64,000 nucleotides of DNA from Entomortierella parvispora (Eukaryota; Mortierellomycota; Mortierellomycetes; Mortierellales; Mortierellaceae), in the NCBI GenBank assembly GCA_963573315.1, contig OY752153.1, positions 620,001 through 684,000 of the forward strand. The letters run 5' to 3'. The translations under genes were made by a program, and so were the position numbers. Below the pieces are notes generated by a model, which ran no database searches, was not told the DNA's origin, and worked only from the letters and a program-made list of their open reading frames with translations. Shown here one piece after another: positions 11,233-22,394 of the stretch. Numbering within the stretch: position 1 is the first letter of the stretch; each line of letters opens with the position of its first letter.

Positions 11233-11870
11233 ATGCCCTCGAACCTTCTATTGGCAACGCTTATTCTGAAAAGGCTACCTCCTGAACAGTCTGGAGGCGA
11301 ATTCCGGACTGGGTTTAACGCGGTCCACGGCTTGACCGACGCCCGCGACTTCCTCATGTTTCGTTGAAAGGCACCAATATACGCCTGATTGATTTTCCTG
11401 GCCTTCTCGAAGCGACGGATGTAAAGAATGCTGCAAATGCCGAGGCCATCACGCGCGCCCTACGGATGGAAGGAGAGTACAGGTTGATTTTTGTGCTTGC
11501 CGAGTGTGTAGGACGCGTGGTACAGTCGGACTTGTTCACGATCGGAAAGATGCTGTCGGCCACTGATTTTTTGATCGATGTTGGAGTCATCATCAACAAG
11601 GTGTCTGAAGATGACCCAAATGAGTACTATTCCCCAAAGACTCGAAGACAAATCATCTCGCAACTCAACAGCGTGGCCAATAACAAGATCAACCAGTGAT
11701 GGTTTGCAATCATCCCTCGGCTCAAGAAGTCGGACACGCGTGGTGCCGCCTCAGACATGGATTCACTGCTGAATGAGATGAACTATCAACACATTACGAT
11801 TGTAAAATCGAACAAGGCTAAGGTCATAGAGTACAGTAGGTTTCAGAGGTTCTTAAAGTCGGTTGGCAGG
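11233..11870 (+). pseudogene. degraded P-loop GTPase (AIG1/dynamin-like type)
   Basis: Plus-strand remains of a GTPase of the kind that is multicopy in Mortierella-like fungi. Visible pieces: GGEFRTGFNAVHGLTDARDF, then after a TGA stop RLIDFPGLLEATD (a G3, DxPG), a middle helix region EYRLIFVLAE, and GVIINKVSEDD (a G4, NKxS). Another stop (TGA at about 11698) precedes further related sequence FAIIPRLKKSDTRG and a final stop near 11872. The G1 P-loop (GxxGxGKS/T) that should precede the first segment is absent. Missing G1 plus at least two in-frame stops make it a relic; alternative splicing of the stops was considered but no good donors were seen. Confidence 0.6.
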
Positions 11871-12377
11871 TAAATTGTGGACCTGTGGGGTGAATTTTTG
11901 AAGGGCCAGTGACTATCATCGAGGGAGCGGAGTTGAGAGAGAAAGTTATCATGACAATTCAAATCAGGTGAGTCTGCGTGGGCGATGATTATCGATTGGG
12001 TTGAAACGCTGCAAAAAAAAAAAAAAAAAAAAATGAAAAAAAAAAAAATGAAAGGGGGGGAGGATCATATCATGTAACAGGGAGAGATACGACGTACGAG
12101 GCGCAATTGGCGCATCCTGGCAGCGAATGCCGACAAGGTGTGAGGAGGTGCGAAGAAGTGTGAGGAATAGGCTAATGCCTTGCAACGAAAAAGGCGATCG
12201 TGGAACATGCACTCGCTTTTTTTTTTTTTTTTTTTGGCAAACTGCAAAATATAAAGAAACAACGACGTTTGGGGTGCTGAAGTCGAATAGACTGCAATGT
12301 CAAATCCCCATATGAATACGACCAAACTTCGACTCTCCGACATGTTCCAAAATGAGTGGCGTAATTTTACTTCGTAT
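11871..12377. other. intergenic with long homopolymer runs
   Basis: Holds an A-rich tract (about 12012-12050, two A runs split by TG) and a T run (about 12218-12234). The short open frames here are products of those runs. Nothing else is supported. Confidence 0.6.
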
Positions 12378-14682
12378 CTACTTGGCTGGGGTTATCTTCT
12401 TCCCCTTGGCCTTGTTCTCCTTTGGTACCACGACATCAAAGTCTCTCATCATGAGGTTGAAGAAAGTTCCAAAGAACATGGCAATGACAGTGCACGTCAA
12501 GGTGATCACATTGTAAGGCATGCTAAAGTCGGGTGTCGGCAGACTGACAAGTAGCGTCTCAGTGTATACGCGAATTTTGTCTGATCCCGCTTCCTCCGAT
12601 TCTCTAGCACCGCTGAACCGGCTTTGAACCTGGCTAGCCTCCCGCTCCTGGTATATTCTAAGATGATCTAGACCTCCATAGCCAATCTGCCCTTGCTGGC
12701 GAGGGAGCTCAGCTGTGATAACTGCACATCCTACATCAAATCCTCTGTTGGCGTCTGGTGGATATTCCGTATACTTCAAAAAGACCTTGTCGAACGAGAT
12801 TGAGAATTTCACCAGAGATTTGGCCGGGAGCCTTAATTTCATCTCCAAAACCGCAGGTCTGCCTCGATCCACAGCTGGCTGATAAAACATCTTGGAAATC
12901 AAATCTGAAGATGCAATGAATTATAGAATCAGTGTCAAGAGAGCTCCCTCCTTCTGCATATAAAAATCTTGTCCTAGGTATAACTCATACCTCGTTGGTT
13001 ATCTAACGGTGTCCCGTTCAATTCAATGGAAAAAGTGTGCAGGTACAATTTCAGGTACCAGGGCAGAGTATCCAGGTAGACAGACTCCACGTCCTCTGAA
13101 TTGTTGTTGTGAATCTCAATTGATAGACCTCCGCGCTCCTGACCGTATCCTGTAAAGTACCGATGTGCAACAATTCCTGGAGTGATCGGACGCACTATTT
13201 CGATCGTCAATTGAAACCAAGTTAGTCCTAAATATTAACACGACCTTTAGTCATTCAGTCAGTCAGATCATAACTGCGTACCAGATTTTGGTCTTGCATT
13301 CTCCCATTGCATAGAAAGCTCGAATGGTGAAGACTTTGTGCTGACCTCTGAAAGATCATAGACTGCGATCTCTTGCTTATTATCTTCTGATCCAATAAAG
13401 TGCGTTCCTTTCACGGGTGGAAGCGAGAGAGTATACTGGTCCAGATAGTTGGTTGTCTGAGGCAGGTGTAGAACAATCTTGGACGTGGTAGCCAACGGGC
13501 ATGCCTGTGTAATTTCCCTTTCAAATAATCCGATGAGTGTCCAGTCATAGCTTCCATCATGACGAGCAACATCGAAAACTGTGGTAATCGACTGAATCAG
13601 TTCTAAGCTTTTTACTCGACAAAACTCGTCCTAAAATCCCGAATAAAAATGTTAATAGACCGTGACGGGACGAACGAATACGTGGCAGAATAACATCGGC
13701 TCCCTCATAGACATACTTCACAGACGGGCCGAACATGAATTGACATGGAATAAAATCGCGAGTCAAACAGCTTGTGTGATTTCAATAGAGAGGCAATTCC
13801 TGCTTTTGTTTTGCACGGTAGCAGTTTGATCCAGGGCGTCAAGTTCTCCGTGCACACGTTTTCGTGAGGCAACGAGCCGTATCGCAGTCTCCTTGCGTCT
13901 GCAGAAGACATGTTAACGTTGGAATGAACATTATACAGTCCCTCGTTCCTGAAAGACAGCTTGGGTTCTGTTGTAATGGTGTCGTCGATAAAGTTGAGGG
14001 AGGCGCAGAAGAGTCCAGAAAGAGTGTTGGTAAGACCCTTCCAGTTCAAGTCCGTCCTGGTATTGTTTGTGAGTGGATCGGTTAGATACCTTGTATGTAC
14101 CACATCTCAGCGGATTCTGGGATACACACTATACTTACTGGCCCTTGTCGTCGTTCAGCCACGCCCAGAGTTCGACACCTGTGCCTACTGATGGTGCCAA
14201 CGGATATCCCCAGTCGCCGTATTGCCACCGTCCCTGCGTAAAAGTGAGATGGAGCTCCTCGACGTCGAAGCTGTGGAGGATCTGTCCGATAGACCGGGGA
14301 AATAGGTTGTAATGTGTAACTAGCGCAGTAAAAGAAAAGTCAGGAGTTTAACAACCATCCGGGGGTTCCAGGCTAGATATAATCCCATCAGCAATTGAAC
14401 TGTTGACGCCGTCATTAACAGCATTCGCATTGTTGCCTTACAGAGATTAGATGCTGCCCCGTCAAGGTGTTGCTCGTCCATCATGGTTCCGATGTGAGTT
14501 GTGAATTGAAAGTGGCTGTAGACGCTTCCATCGTTCAGCGGTTTGAGGACGAGTTCCTCATGGAATGCCTCGGGCGCCTTGAGGATGGGCACGGAATCCT
14601 TGACAGCCGCCGCTGGAATAGTGGCCAGTGCTAGCAGTGCGGCTGAAAGGGTCAGCACTGCGGATACCGAGGTGTGTCGCAT
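12378..14682 (-). CDS. PIGT: GPI transamidase subunit PIG-T / Gpi16
   Basis: PIG-T (Gpi16) is a luminal ER subunit of the GPI transamidase that attaches GPI anchors to proteins; it stabilises the catalytic subunit Gpi8/PIG-K. The N-terminal exon carries a signal peptide (VLTLSAALLALATIPAAA) followed by FHEELVLKPLNDG, the family hallmark. Later exons give HYNLFPRSIGQILHSF, ELHLTFTQGRWQYGDWGYPL, GVELWAWL, LSGLFCASLNFIDDT, NVCTENLTPWIKLLPC, HVRPVCEVC, and a C-terminal transmembrane helix (VITLTCTVIAMFFGTFFNLM) with a short Lys-rich cytosolic tail. Several introns have clear GTAAG donors. Start at 14682 fixed by the signal peptide; stop at 12378. It diverges from the Sel1 gene with about 500 bp between starts. 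Confidence 0.93.
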
Positions 14683-15178
14683 CAGTCTGTCTGCTGTTGG
14701 TGTGGTGTGTTGTCCAAAGGAGGGAGAGGGCTGGGATGAGATTCCTGATGAACCTCAATCGATGCATGAGCACCGAAAGCACGATTTGTGACTGTCCACG
14801 CGACTGGTGGACACGACACGAACCAAGCGCGTGCGAATGGTGCTCATCTGAAGGCAGTCTTTTTGTGACCTTGGCCCTGGTTCTTGAACTTCTTTTGCGT
14901 GGGGATGGACTGTGGCTTGTTTATCACAAAATAAGAAACGCCCATGGTTGGTGGAACCAAAACAAATGGTAAAGCAAACCACTTTGCCCGACCGTGGGAT
15001 ACATCTCAAACACCCTTTCCCTCTTATCATTTTCCACCTTTCCACTCTTTCACTTGGTTTCATACCTTCTTCTCCCTTCATTCTCTTTTCACCAACTTCT
15101 TACTCATATATCATCACTTTTTTGAGTGACCCAACTTCTACCAGTGACACCGTCAACGCCGTCATCAAAAACCGATCC
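14683..15178. promoter_or_regulatory. divergent promoter region PIG-T / Sel1 gene
   Basis: Lies between two outward-facing start codons. The right part (15000-15170) is CT-rich, like a fungal leader. The segment GTAAAGCAAACCACTTTGCC at about 14970 resembles a segment upstream of the Sel1 copy at 30.97 kb (GCGAAGCAAACCACTTT at about 30783), suggesting inherited promoter sequence. Confidence 0.45.
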
Positions 15179-18029
15179 ATGGAGGAGGTACTGATACCTT
15201 GCACTGCCACATTGTCGACTCCGGCTGCAGATATCAACTCCAACGGCTACAGCTCCCAGAATCGTCCGCCCAAGAAACATAGAGGCTACAGCAATTTCAC
15301 TTGCTTTGTGAATGAACTCGGGTAACAACATCTGTCTAGCGTGCGTTCAAACTTCAACAGCAACCATGAAAAAGAGATGCACTTTTCCAACCTGTCGCCT
15401 CCTGCCTGTCGTGAATTAAAAATATAGATTGGACGGACTAGATGAAGGGGATCCAATCGCCCAATATATCATAGGCCAAGGGTATGAGGATGGTGAAGAT
15501 CTTCCACAGGATTACAACAAGGCCATGCTTTGGTACGCGAAGGCCGCCCGTCAAGGAATCACCTCTGCTCAGAACAGCATCGGCGTCCTGTACCGTGACG
15601 GCAAGGGTATCCCACAAAACTACACCACCGCCAAAGAGTGGTTTTTCAGGGCCGCCGACCAAGGCCACGCCGCAGCTCAGTTTAACCTGGGAATGATGTA
15701 TCGCCGAGACAATGACCAACTCAAAGCAATGGAATGGTTTATGATGGCTGCCCAGCAAGGACACTCTATTGCTCAGTTTGCCGTTGGAGCGATGTACTTT
15801 ATTGGCGATGCCGTTCCACAGGACTTATCAAAGGCCCTGGAATGGTACATGAGAGCAGCCGACAGGCGATGTGCAATTGCTCAGTTCAGTATTGGAGCAA
15901 TGTATGATAACGGTGAAGGCGTTAATCAGGACTACTATATGGCTGTAGATTGGTATTCGAGGGCGGCAAACCAAGGATACGCAAGTGCCCAGTATAACTT
16001 GGGCATCCTATACCAACATGGCAGAGGCGTCCCACTGAACAACCTTACAGCTGTGGAGTGGTACATGAAGGCAGCGGACCAAGGACTCACGGAGGCCCAG
16101 TGCTACTTAGGGCACCTCTATCATTCTGGCGAGGTTATTACTCTGGACAAAATCAGTGCCATGAAATGGTACTTGAAAGCTGCCGAGAATGGGGATGTCA
16201 GTGCTCAGTTCCATGCAGCAATAATGTACGATGAGGGAGATATCGTTGCACAGGACTACCAGAAGGCGATGGGGTGGTTTTTGAAGGCTGCCGAGCAAGG
16301 ATATGCAGGTGCTCAACATGGCATAGGTCTGCTGCACCATGATGGCAAGGGTGTACCGCAGGACTACCAGAAGGCGATGGAGTGGTATCTGAAGGCTGCA
16401 GAGCAAGGATACGCTGGTGCCCAGCATGGTATAGGTGTGTTGCACCGTGATGGCAACGGTGTTCCCCAAGACTACCAGAAGGCAATGGAGTGGTATTTGA
16501 AGGCTGCAGAGCAAAGATACGCAGATGCTCAGTATGGCATAGGTATGTTGCATCATGATGGCAAGGGTGTACCTCAGGACTATCAGAAGGCGATGGAGTG
16601 GTATTTGAGGGCCGTCGAGAAAGGACACGCTGGTTCTCAGTATTGTATAGGCGTGTTGCACCATGATGGCAAAGGTGTTCCTCAAGACTACCAGAAGGCG
16701 ATGGAGTGGTATTTGAAGGCTGAAGAGCAAGGATACGCAGGTGCCCAACATGGTATAGGTGTGTTGCACCATGATGGCAAGGGTGTTCCCCAAGACTGCC
16801 AGAAGGCAATGGAGTGGTATTTGAAGGCTGAAGAGCAAGGATACGCAGGTGCCCAGCATGGTATAGGTGTGCTGCACCGTGATGGCAAGGGTGTTCCCCA
16901 AGACTACCAGAAGGCAATGGAGTGGTTTTTCAAGGCTGCCGAGCAAGGACACGTTGGTGCTCAGCATGGCATAGGTTTGTTGCACCATAATGGCAAGGGA
17001 GTACCTCAGGACTACCAGAAGGCGATGGAGTGGTATATGAGGGCCGTCGAGAAAGGACACGCTGGTTCTCAGTATTGTATAGGCGTGTTGCACCATGATG
17101 GCAAAGGTGTTCCTCAAGACTACCAGAAGGCGATGGAGTGGTATTTGATGGCTGCAGAGCAAGGATACGCAGGTGCCCAGCATGGCATAGGTATGCTGCA
17201 CCGTGATGGCAAGGGTGTTTCCCAAGACTACCATAAAGCCAAGGAGTGGTGTTTGAGGGCTGCCGAGCAAGGATACGCTGGTGCTCAGCATAGTATAGGT
17301 GTGTTGCACCATGATGGCAACGGTGTTCCCCAAGACTACCAGAAGGCGATGGAGTGGTATTTGAAGGCTGCAGAGCAAGGATACGCAGGTGCCCAACATG
17401 GTATAGGCGTGCTGCACCGTGATGGCAAGGGTGTTCCCCAAGACTACCATAAAGCCAAGGAGTGGTGTCTGAGGGCTGCCGAGCAAGGATACGCTGGTGC
17501 TCAGCATAGTATAGGTGTGTTGCACCATGATGGCACAGGTATTCCCCAAGATTATCAGAAGGCGATGGAGTGGTGTTTGAAGGCTGCCGAGCAAGGATAC
17601 GCCGGTGCTCAGCATAGTATAGGTGTGTTGCACCATGATGGCAAGGGTGTTTCCCAAGACTACCAGAAGGCGATGGAGTGGTTTTTGAGGGCTGCCGAAC
17701 AAGGACACGTTGGTGCTCAGTACTGTATAGGTGTGTTGCACCATGATGGCAAGGGTGTTCCTCAAGACTACCAGAAGGCGATGGAGTGGTTTTTGAAGGC
17801 CGCCGAACAAGGACACGTTGGTGCTCAGTGTAACATAGGGGAGTTATACCGGGATGGCAAAGGTGTACCTCAGGACTGCCAGAAAGCAATGGAGTGGTTC
17901 AAGAAGGCGACGGACCTGGGAAGCACAGCTGCATCGGCGAACCTCGAAAGATTGTCCCGAGACATCACAAGCAGCAAAAGTCCAGGAGGTCGGCTTTTAA
18001 TTTCTGTTGGAAAATGGATCTTATCGTAA
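15179..18029 (+). CDS. Sel1-repeat protein, 23 repeats
   Basis: Two exons, 15179-15321 and 15428-18029 (GTAACA donor, ATATAG acceptor; phases agree), 914 residues. The short first exon gives a non-repetitive N-terminus starting MEEVLIPCTATLSTPAADIN. The rest is 23 Sel1-like (TPR-related) units of 36 residues with consensus AQ.GIGVLHHDGKGVPQDY followed by QKAMEW..KAAEQG. Units 1-7 are diverged; units 8-23 are nearly identical. No transmembrane segment or catalytic domain is visible. Sel1 solenoids bind proteins as scaffolds (for example Hrd3, Chs4/Skt5), but nothing here indicates the partner. A frameshifted relative lies at 30970-32624 with the same first-exon start and intron position. Confidence 0.92.
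16230..17930. repeat. 108-bp coding tandem array (Sel1 units)
   Basis: About 16 tandem copies of a 108-bp unit encoding one 36-residue Sel1 repeat. Blocks recur at higher order: the pair ending SQYCIGVLHHDGKGVPQDY at units 12 and 16, and the KAKEWCLRAAEQGYAG units 17 and 19. This points to recent unequal exchange or conversion. The array also creates a long, meaningless antisense frame. Confidence 0.9.
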
Positions 18030-18182
18030 TAACAGAGTATTACCTGAAAAAAATCTGCCATCCACCACCATCGCCACTACGCATATCTTTGAGTAGTTTC
18101 CGCTTGCTTCATCGATCCGTATTCGGTGCTTTTCGTCGCCGGAAGGCACTGGCTGACCATTTTTAAAGAACAAAACATCATC

Positions 18183-19027
18183 TTATTTACCTCCCTTGGG
18201 CGCACCATATTGTAAAGCCTCAAGCCTCTTGGTATCTTTGAGTTTACCACCCTCGATGTCGTCAAGAAGTTTGATATCCGTTTGATCTGATCAATATCGC
18301 ATTTCTGAGGGTTGTGTTGCTTCTCGACGGACCGGGGACCATCCTGGTGGATCATCATACCCTCTGTTGAAACATTCATTGTGAGTATATCATGTACAGC
18401 CAAGCCAACACGGCGATGAAAAGCATGGGAGTGAGAAGGAGTGCAAGAGTATGTTCATGGCGTGGCTGCATCTAAAAAAAAAAAAAAAAAAAAAAAAGGA
18501 CTTACCAATTCCCCGCTGAGATCTCGAGTGGCAGTTAGGTCGCTGTCGAGAAAGACCTGAACTGACTAGCCATGAAAATGCTTTTGCATCCCCCGAGGAC
18601 ACAAAATGAGGCGGTGTAATCATCACCACCACTTAAAGTCGACTCATTGACCATTAAGTATGTTGATCCTAACCCAGTGAACGTTCCACCATCATCAACC
18701 AGATCAGAGCTATCATCACTTGTATCTGGAGATGATAAACGAGCATGCTTTCTTTGAAGAGCGGCCTTCTGAGTCGAGGTCGGTGAAGTGAGTTGGATGG
18801 GTGTGCTTGGTCTCTCTAGGGTAACTTCTGGCCGGAAAGACAACGAGTTTAATGAAATATCGCTTTCGATCTTGCTTGGCTTCAGTGTCTGCAGTCGCGT
18901 AGAAGGCGCATGCGTTCAGGAGAACGAAAAACATTGCGGGAAAATCCAAATGACAGGTCGTTGTCTTCAGGTCCTCTACATGTCCGATGCAGGCCTTGAT
19001 CGATTGGGTCAGACCTCTGATACTCAT
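18183..19027 (-). CDS. hypothetical protein, structure uncertain
   Basis: Not recognised. A proposed start at 19027 (MSIRGLTQSIKACIGH) could splice in phase (GTAGAG donor, CTGCAG acceptor) to an open exon beginning TLKPSKIESDISLNSL that covers 18890-18550 and contains a Ser/Thr-rich stretch. Downstream, after a GTAAGT donor and a long T run ending in AG near 18475, a hydrophobic helix HTLALLLTPMLFIAVLAWLY is encoded, and a further open stretch near 18183-18290 reads DIEGGKLKDTKRLEALQYGA. In-frame stops between pieces prevent a clean model. The hydrophobic helix suggests a membrane-anchored protein. It may be a decaying gene. Confidence 0.3.
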
Positions 19028-19840
19028 TTTGAACTTGCTCAAGAAAATTTGAAGGCTGACATGAGTTTCACTCTCGCCTGTGAAAGCCTTAACAGCACGA
19101 ATAACAAACACAGCAAACACAAAGAAGTAGTGCGGACAATATGTGTGTAGGAACAAGGGGGGGCAGAGAAAATGAGGAGAGCAGACACTGTACAAGTATG
19201 ACTTTGTGAGTAAAGGTGTAAAGGTGGTCATGAGAGGAAGGAAGGAAAGGAGCGTACATAGAACGTATTGTGATGATCTGTGCAAATGAATCACCGGTTC
19301 CTCTTTACTCTGAATAAATTATTAGAGATTATAATTGTTACACGTGACCGATATCCCTGTGTCCGTGCGGTCGCGAGCCGTGACTATCAATTTATTTTTT
19401 TTTTTGTCGATCAAACGGGGGAACAGGGAACATGCCAGAAGGTCCGATCTGTTGGATTGCGTAAGACCAGGCTCGTCTGTATCGTAAAAGCCATTCTAGA
19501 GCGCGAAACATGAACTTTATCGTCGATTCACTTATTTCTTTGAGGATATTGCAAGAAAATACTGGGATTCGGATTCTAATTGCCGGAATTACGAATCAAG
19601 ATTGTTTGCTGGAAATCCCTTTATTGGAAGTCTTGGTCATCAACGAGTGAACTATCAGCCTCTTGGGACAAAAGAGTCCCCATCTAGGCGGAGAATGTTT
19701 ACCCACATCACCGATCATTGCTCTCTATTATTCGAAGTTCCACTATAAGTATGGAACTGGATGGGCGAGGAGGGCCTCATTCGTCGTTTCTTTCTTCTTT
19801 CATCACACCGACTCTCACCATTTTTACACCCTACTCCAAG
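19028..19840. other. intergenic; promoter of the MDR oxidoreductase
   Basis: No gene seen. A TATA-like TATAAG at about 19744 lies roughly 100 bases before the start codon at 19841. A T run sits at about 19396-19406. Confidence 0.5.
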
Positions 19841-21080
19841 ATGACAACATCCCCGTCTTCGCTTCCCTCAACAGCCAAGTCCATGCAATGGACCAAGGCT
19901 GGTAAACCGGCCGATGTTCTCTCTCTTAACGAAGCTACACCTCTTCCCAAGGTCATTGGCTCTAATGTCCTTGTCAAAGTCCATGCCGCCGCCGTGAATC
20001 CGGTTGATTGGAAACTCATGAAAGGAGGTGTCCCTAGCTTTTTTCTCCCTTCAATCAAAGTGCCTGGGGTGGATATCGCTGGTACAATTGTTGCCGTAGG
20101 TCCCAAGGCTGGGAAGAGAGTCCAGATTGGCGATCAAGTCATGGTCTTGTTGAGCCTTTTGCATTTGGGCGGCTTGACAGAGTACACGCTTGTGGATGAA
20201 TCTCTCGTGGCCAAGAAGCCAGAACGGTGGTCATTTGAACAGGCTGCATCGATGCCCTTGGCGACAACGACCGCTTGGCAGGCATTGGTGGATTACGGAA
20301 AGTTGAAGAACGGAGACAAAGTCCTCATCAATGGCGCCAGTGGTGGTACAGGTAAGGAAGAGATCGGGTGGGCCATAGATCCAAACATGATATTGCCCTT
20401 TTTGGATGACCACAGGGCTAATGTCCCTTCTTGTCACCACTTCTTGTCTTGATAGGAACGGTTGCTGTGCAGCTTGCCAAAGCTCTAGGAGCTTATGTCG
20501 TCGGTGTTTGTTCAGGCAGCAATGCTCAGATGGTCAAGGATCTCGGAGCGGACGAAGTTGTTGACTACAGGACAACCGATGTCACAGAAAAGTTTACAAA
20601 CCAAGACTTTGACATCGTTTTCGATGCAGCTACTATTGGAGAACAGGTATGTGTGGAGCTGACTGAATCCTATTGAATGCATCTGATCAAAGAGGGTGTA
20701 AGTATCCAATATTCTGACATTGGATCCCTTTAAAACAGTTTTGGGCAAAGAGGCGCACACTTATGAAGCCAAGTGGCAATCTGATCCTGATTGTTGCAAA
20801 AGACAATGCCACAGACACGCCCTTCCACCTGCTGTACACGGGTGCCTGCGTCGCAAGCAAGAAGGCTACGACGTTTTTACAAAGGGGTCCAGGATACCAC
20901 CTTATCCTGGCGGAACGAGATGGCGTGGAGCTGGAAGAAGCTACCAAGGTCCTTGAAAACGCAGAAGCTGATCCTGCCATCGACTCGGTTTACGAGTTCA
21001 CGCTTCCATCTCTACTTGCAGCTTTCGACAAGAGTATATCTGGACGGGCAAAAGGAAAAATCGTCGTGAAGATCTGTTAA
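19841..21080 (+). CDS. MDR-family zinc-type alcohol dehydrogenase / quinone oxidoreductase
   Basis: NAD(P)H-dependent medium-chain reductase, probably acting on quinones or enones. Exons 19841-20351, 20456-20646, 20739-21080 join in phase to 347 residues. The N-terminal GroES-like domain shows VLVKVHAAAVNPVDWKLMKG and VPGVDIAGTIVAVG; the Rossmann part shows the dinucleotide motif GDKVLINGASGGTG split by intron 1 from TVAVQLAKALGAYVVGVCSG. The structural zinc cysteines of classical alcohol dehydrogenases are missing, placing it with quinone oxidoreductase/RTN4IP1-like members. Start at 19841 is preferred over the in-frame ATG at 19718 because the latter sits upstream of the TATA-like box. C-terminus SISGRAKGKIVVKIC is the usual MDR ending. 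Confidence 0.9.
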
Positions 21081-21644
21081 GGACGTCCTAATGGTCCGTC
21101 ACCTGATCCCGCAATAAGTAGCCGCTGTCAAAGCCTCTGTATCGTGATTAAAACTACTATTCCAACAAAGTAAACTCCCTTAAGAGCGCTTCACGCAGAT
21201 AACAAGATGTTTGAAGTTCATTTGGAATGAGAACGGTGATGGAATTGAACACCTGTGTCTAAATCCCAGCATGCAACGAAACACCGTGATTCTACAGAAT
21301 TTACCTCCCTCCTTGTTTCCTTTCTCTCTTCAGTGCCCGTGCTGCACCCACCACTGCCACAACAAACCCAATTCCAAGAATGGCAAGCTCCAACTACAGA
21401 CCAGATTGACTCTCACCGTCGTAATTGTCGGAAGAGGTTCTAAGGGAAAAGAAGCAGACTGACTTACTCAGATTATGAGGCGGGATGGAGGATAATCCAC
21501 TCCCTGTTTCTTTGCTTTTATTCAAAGCAGTCGCCGCTTGCGCATTGGGGCGTACAGACTATCACGACATGACAGTCAAACCACCAAAGCCATGAGCTGC
21601 TCGCTGTGCAAACTAAATTGATTTGATGGAAGGTGTAAGGTGAG
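21081..21644. other. intergenic, no supported gene
   Basis: On the minus strand, 21300-21390 reads LELAILGIGFVVAVVGAARA followed by a basic tail and stop, which looks like a single transmembrane helix. Splicing from the nearby GTAAGT donor (about 21465) runs into a different frame, so no gene model is offered. Confidence 0.35.
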
Positions 21645-22053
21645 TCAGCCGCCATCCTGGAAGAAGAGAACACCGAAGAGGTCGCAGTGTGGGTCCTGTA
21701 CAGTCCACGTCCAATTTCGATGATTTTTTATCATCGAAATTGATTTCCCCAGTCAGTCGCACAAAATCAATTCAAAAAATATAAGAACTTAAGGTTTCCT
21801 GGTGCTTAATCGTCAGAAAAAAACTCGCTTAAGCCAGACTCGTACTCGTGAATCGTCTGTGTTACCCGAAGAAGATTTTCAAAATCCTTATATTTTTTGA
21901 ATTGATTTTGTGCGACTGACTGGGGAAATTGGACGTGGACTGTACAGTATAAGCCAGATCGTCTTCCAAGTGTTGCAATTGCTGAGATATGGGCTCTGGG
22001 ATCACAGACGAAGCTGTGTAGGGATGATCCCACTCGAATTGTATACCATCCAT
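21645..22053 (-). pseudogene. short coding-like sequence interrupted by a MITE
   Basis: On the minus strand an ATG at 22053 opens MDGIQFEWDHPYTASSVIPE and runs to LAYTV at about 21943. There a 242-bp foldback element interrupts it. If the element and one TA are ignored, the frame continues past the element for 16 more residues to a TGA at 21645. The remainder resembles ordinary coding sequence, but the protein (about 55 residues) is not recognised and may be only an exon of something longer. Confidence 0.35.
21701..21942. mobile_element. foldback MITE with TA target-site duplication (Tc1/mariner-like)
   Basis: A 242-bp element with terminal inverted repeats beginning CAGTCCACGTCCAATTT and ending with its reverse complement, each flanked by TA (21699-21700 and 21943-21944). 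The inner part of the repeat, from CCCCAGTCAGTCGCACAAAA to ATATAAG, is also inverted, so about 57 bp of each arm pair. The left arm has a 28-bp extra segment containing its own small hairpin (CGATGATT...TCATCG). TA duplication and a CAGT-type terminus suggest mobilisation by a Tc1/mariner transposase. It encodes nothing. Confidence 0.8.
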
Positions 22054-22079
22054 TCAGTTGCAATGAAAAATAGAAAAGG

Positions 22080-22167
22080 CAAAGCTCAGGGAAAAGCAGA
22101 AGGCAAAGCAAAAAGGCAAAGCAAAAAGGCAAAGCAAAAAGGCAAAGCAAAAAGGCAAAGCAAAAAT
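22080..22167. repeat. 13-bp microsatellite GGCAAAGCAAAAA
   Basis: About five clean copies of GGCAAAGCAAAAA plus diverged copies to the left. The same GGCAAAGC core recurs at 33.49-33.62 kb and singly in several promoters of the window. Confidence 0.85.
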
Positions 22168-22394
22168 TATTGTCGCCGAAGCTGTGCTACCTGACCCCTG
22201 AAATTTAACTAGGTTCCCTTGAAATTTTCTTTTGGGAACCATGGTCGACATTGACAGGCAGAGTAGGTATGTTTCTTCCTTGTTTCTGTTCATACTTTTC
22301 CTTCTTCATCCCAACATTCCTACCATAGCTCCACCTTTCATTTCTCCTCTTCCTCCATTGCCTACCCCCCGTTGCGCTTCGTTAAATTGGAACC

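Noticed and set aside
16107-17889. Very long minus-strand frames (569 and 319 codons)
   Set aside because: Antisense shadows of the 108-bp Sel1 array; periodic composition, no independent motif.
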